From Pontibacter indicus (GTDB lineage: Bacteria > Bacteroidota > Bacteroidia > Cytophagales > Hymenobacteraceae): a stretch of DNA of 64,000 nucleotides. Under the pieces are notes generated by a model. The model saw only the letters and a program-made list of their open reading frames with translations, was not told the origin of the DNA and did not search any database. The DNA lies in contig NZ_FTPP01000001.1 of assembly GCF_900156345.1 (NCBI RefSeq), forward strand, positions 1 to 64,000, read 5' to 3'. The translations under genes were made by a program, and so were the position numbers. Positions 62,908-64,000 of the stretch are shown in pieces; within the stretch, counting starts at the first letter, position 1, and the number at the start of each line of letters is the position of its first letter.

Positions 62908-63318
62908 ATGAAGAAACACCTGATTCTGACATTCCTGTTTTGCATGATGGCTACGATGGCCTTTTCGCAGGCACATACGCACCAGCTTTCCAGCCATATC
63001 CTCGATGTTTCCACTGGTCGCCCCGCCGCTGGTGTACCTGTCAGGCTGGAAAAACTGAACGAGAAGAACAGCAAGTGGACAACAGTGGAGGAGAAGGTAA
63101 CCGACAATAACGGCCGCATCAAGGATTTCCTGGACTATAAGACAACAGAGACAGGCATTTACAGGCTTACCTTTCTGGTAGCCGACTATTTTAAGCAGCA
63201 GAACACGGCTTCCTTTTACCCTTTTATTGAAGTAGTGTTCCAGATCAGGGATAAGGAGCACTACCATGTCCCGATCACCCTCTCGCCCTATGGCTACTCA
63301 ACCTACAGAGGTAATTAA
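62908..63318 (+). CDS. uraH: Exported 5-hydroxyisourate hydrolase (transthyretin-like)
   Basis: A 136-residue transthyretin-like protein that opens 5-hydroxyisourate in urate breakdown. Residues 1-21 are a signal peptide ending FSQ, so it is periplasmic. Catalytic signatures: SSHILDVSTGRPAAGVPV (His30 region), the Arg in GRIKDF, and HYHVPITLSPYGYSTYRGN at the end. The family's closing tetrapeptide is normally YRGS; here it is YRGN, an odd change at a position usually strictly kept. No urate oxidase or OHCU decarboxylase is nearby. Confidence 0.9.
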   Translation: MKKHLILTFLFCMMATMAFSQAHTHQLSSHILDVSTGRPAAGVPVRLEKLNEKNSKWTTVEEKVTDNNGRIKDFLDYKTTETGIYRLTFLVADYFKQQNTASFYPFIEVVFQIRDKEHYHVPITLSPYGYSTYRGN

Positions 63319-63444
63319 AAGGGAGATCTCCCAGAGCTCCTAAAAATCAATTTAATTCTCGTGTACTACCGCCAGTGGCCTTTATACCCGAATGCCTCAC
63401 GTACGGCGGGTCACATACTATTTTCCAATTTTAATTCATTCCCC

Positions 63445-63897
63445 ATGTTAGTAAGACAGATTTTCCTCTTTCTTGTACTTTTTGTAGCTGCCTTTTCTGC
63501 CTCCTGCCAGGACAGCAAGGATAAAGATGAAAGCGGCCAAAACCCCATCGACAATCGCCTAGTCGGCAAATGGGAAGTACGCTCTAAAACAGACACAGAA
63601 GAAGTGGATGGCGCAGTTACAGAAACAGACCGTGATGTGTACCAAACAGGTGAAAAAACCTATGAATTCACCCCTGATGGAAAGCTAATCATCACAGACG
63701 GATTTGGAAGTCATCAGACAACGCTGCCTGTGCAAATGATGGAAGGAAAGCTCTACATTGGCCAGTTCCATAAAGACAAAGAACCTTACACGCTGACGTT
63801 TACAGCAACGGGGCTTGAGATGGTGAAAAGGGAAGTGGAGCTGAAGAATGGCCAAACCATTACAGAGCAGGAATTGGTCGTGCTGGAACGTCTTTAG
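63445..63897 (+). CDS. Lipocalin-like lipoprotein
   Basis: A 150-residue lipoprotein. The lipobox SASC gives Cys20-21 as the lipidated residue; a charged linker follows. RLVGKWEVRSKTDTEE opens a lipocalin-like eight-strand barrel, with KTYEFTPDGKLIITDG and a C-terminal LTFTATGLEMVKRE strand. Such proteins bind small lipids or are structural; the ligand is unknown. I use the ATG at 63445; the longer GTG frame from 63361 adds residues ahead of the signal peptide. The last gene of the window; the 100 bases after it show no feature. Confidence 0.8.
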   Translation: MLVRQIFLFLVLFVAAFSASCQDSKDKDESGQNPIDNRLVGKWEVRSKTDTEEVDGAVTETDRDVYQTGEKTYEFTPDGKLIITDGFGSHQTTLPVQMMEGKLYIGQFHKDKEPYTLTFTATGLEMVKREVELKNGQTITEQELVVLERL

Positions 63898-64000
63898 AGG
63901 GTCTCTACCACAGTTTATGAATTAAGCCGACTTGGCGTTAACAGCAGTGGATCTAATTCACGCGTTGCAAAGTCTTCTCCATTTTACGGTCTACAGAAAG

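Overview
The window comes from a chromosome of a Bacteroidota bacterium, most likely Cytophagales/Hymenobacteraceae and Pontibacter-like. Four things point there: large secreted proteins with type IX secretion (T9SS) C-terminal domains; promoters of the Bacteroidota type (TTG or TTTG, 19-21 bp, TAnnTTTG) in front of many genes and tRNAs; O-acetylhomoserine-based methionine synthesis; and a very dense scatter of the 7-mer AGGTATA/TATACCT in and between genes. I see no insertion sequence, prophage, CRISPR array or rRNA. Most of the window is ordinary housekeeping DNA with a few accessory islands.

Layout. 0-2 kb: two small conserved proteins (DUF6157, DUF1569) and a mercaptopyruvate sulfurtransferase. 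2-10 kb, minus strand: trpS, an NlpE-like protein, an EamA exporter with a long structured leader, yhhQ, RNase Z, a STAS protein, purC and a two-domain SDR protein. 10-14.3 kb, plus strand: metY-metX-hom, preceded by a Bacteroidota promoter, a SAM-I riboswitch and, 5 nt after the aptamer, a 44-codon ORF whose last 12 residues hold 8 Cys and 2 Met. This looks like a SAM aptamer in tandem with a cysteine attenuation leader and is the most interesting finding. 14.5-17.8 kb: a lipoprotein with two protease-prodomain-like modules, then lysC-lysA. 17.9-32.7 kb: three paralogous 1250-1490 aa T9SS surface proteins with a lone ketosynthase between the second and third. Two of the three share about 390 identical bp at the 3' end. 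33.2-38.3 kb: biotin genes bioB-bioF-bioD-(HEAT protein)-bioA. 38.6-47 kb: membrane protein, DEAD-box helicase, trehalose-synthase-like GH13, GNAT, lipoprotein, MORN-repeat protein, HEAT protein, thiolase. 47-53.5 kb: S9 peptidase and a TldD/TldE pair. 53.6-58.3 kb: two thioesterases, YjdM, a VOC protein, a TetR regulator with two matching operators, and BatB/BatC. 58.6-59.1 kb: tRNA-Ser, tRNA-Pro and tRNA-Arg, each with its own signals. 59.2-64 kb: AraC regulator, exported amidohydrolase, ankyrin lipoprotein, Crp/Fnr regulator, exported 5-hydroxyisourate hydrolase and a lipocalin-like lipoprotein.

How the genes fit together. Sulfur and aspartate-family amino acids are a theme: hom, metX and metY make homocysteine from aspartate semialdehyde under SAM and probably Cys control, lysC feeds the same branch, lysA completes lysine, and a sulfurtransferase lies nearby. 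Several start codons were chosen because the longer reading frame begins upstream of, or inside, a recognisable -7 box or terminator (purC, ketosynthase, the 45.7 kb HEAT gene, DEAD helicase).
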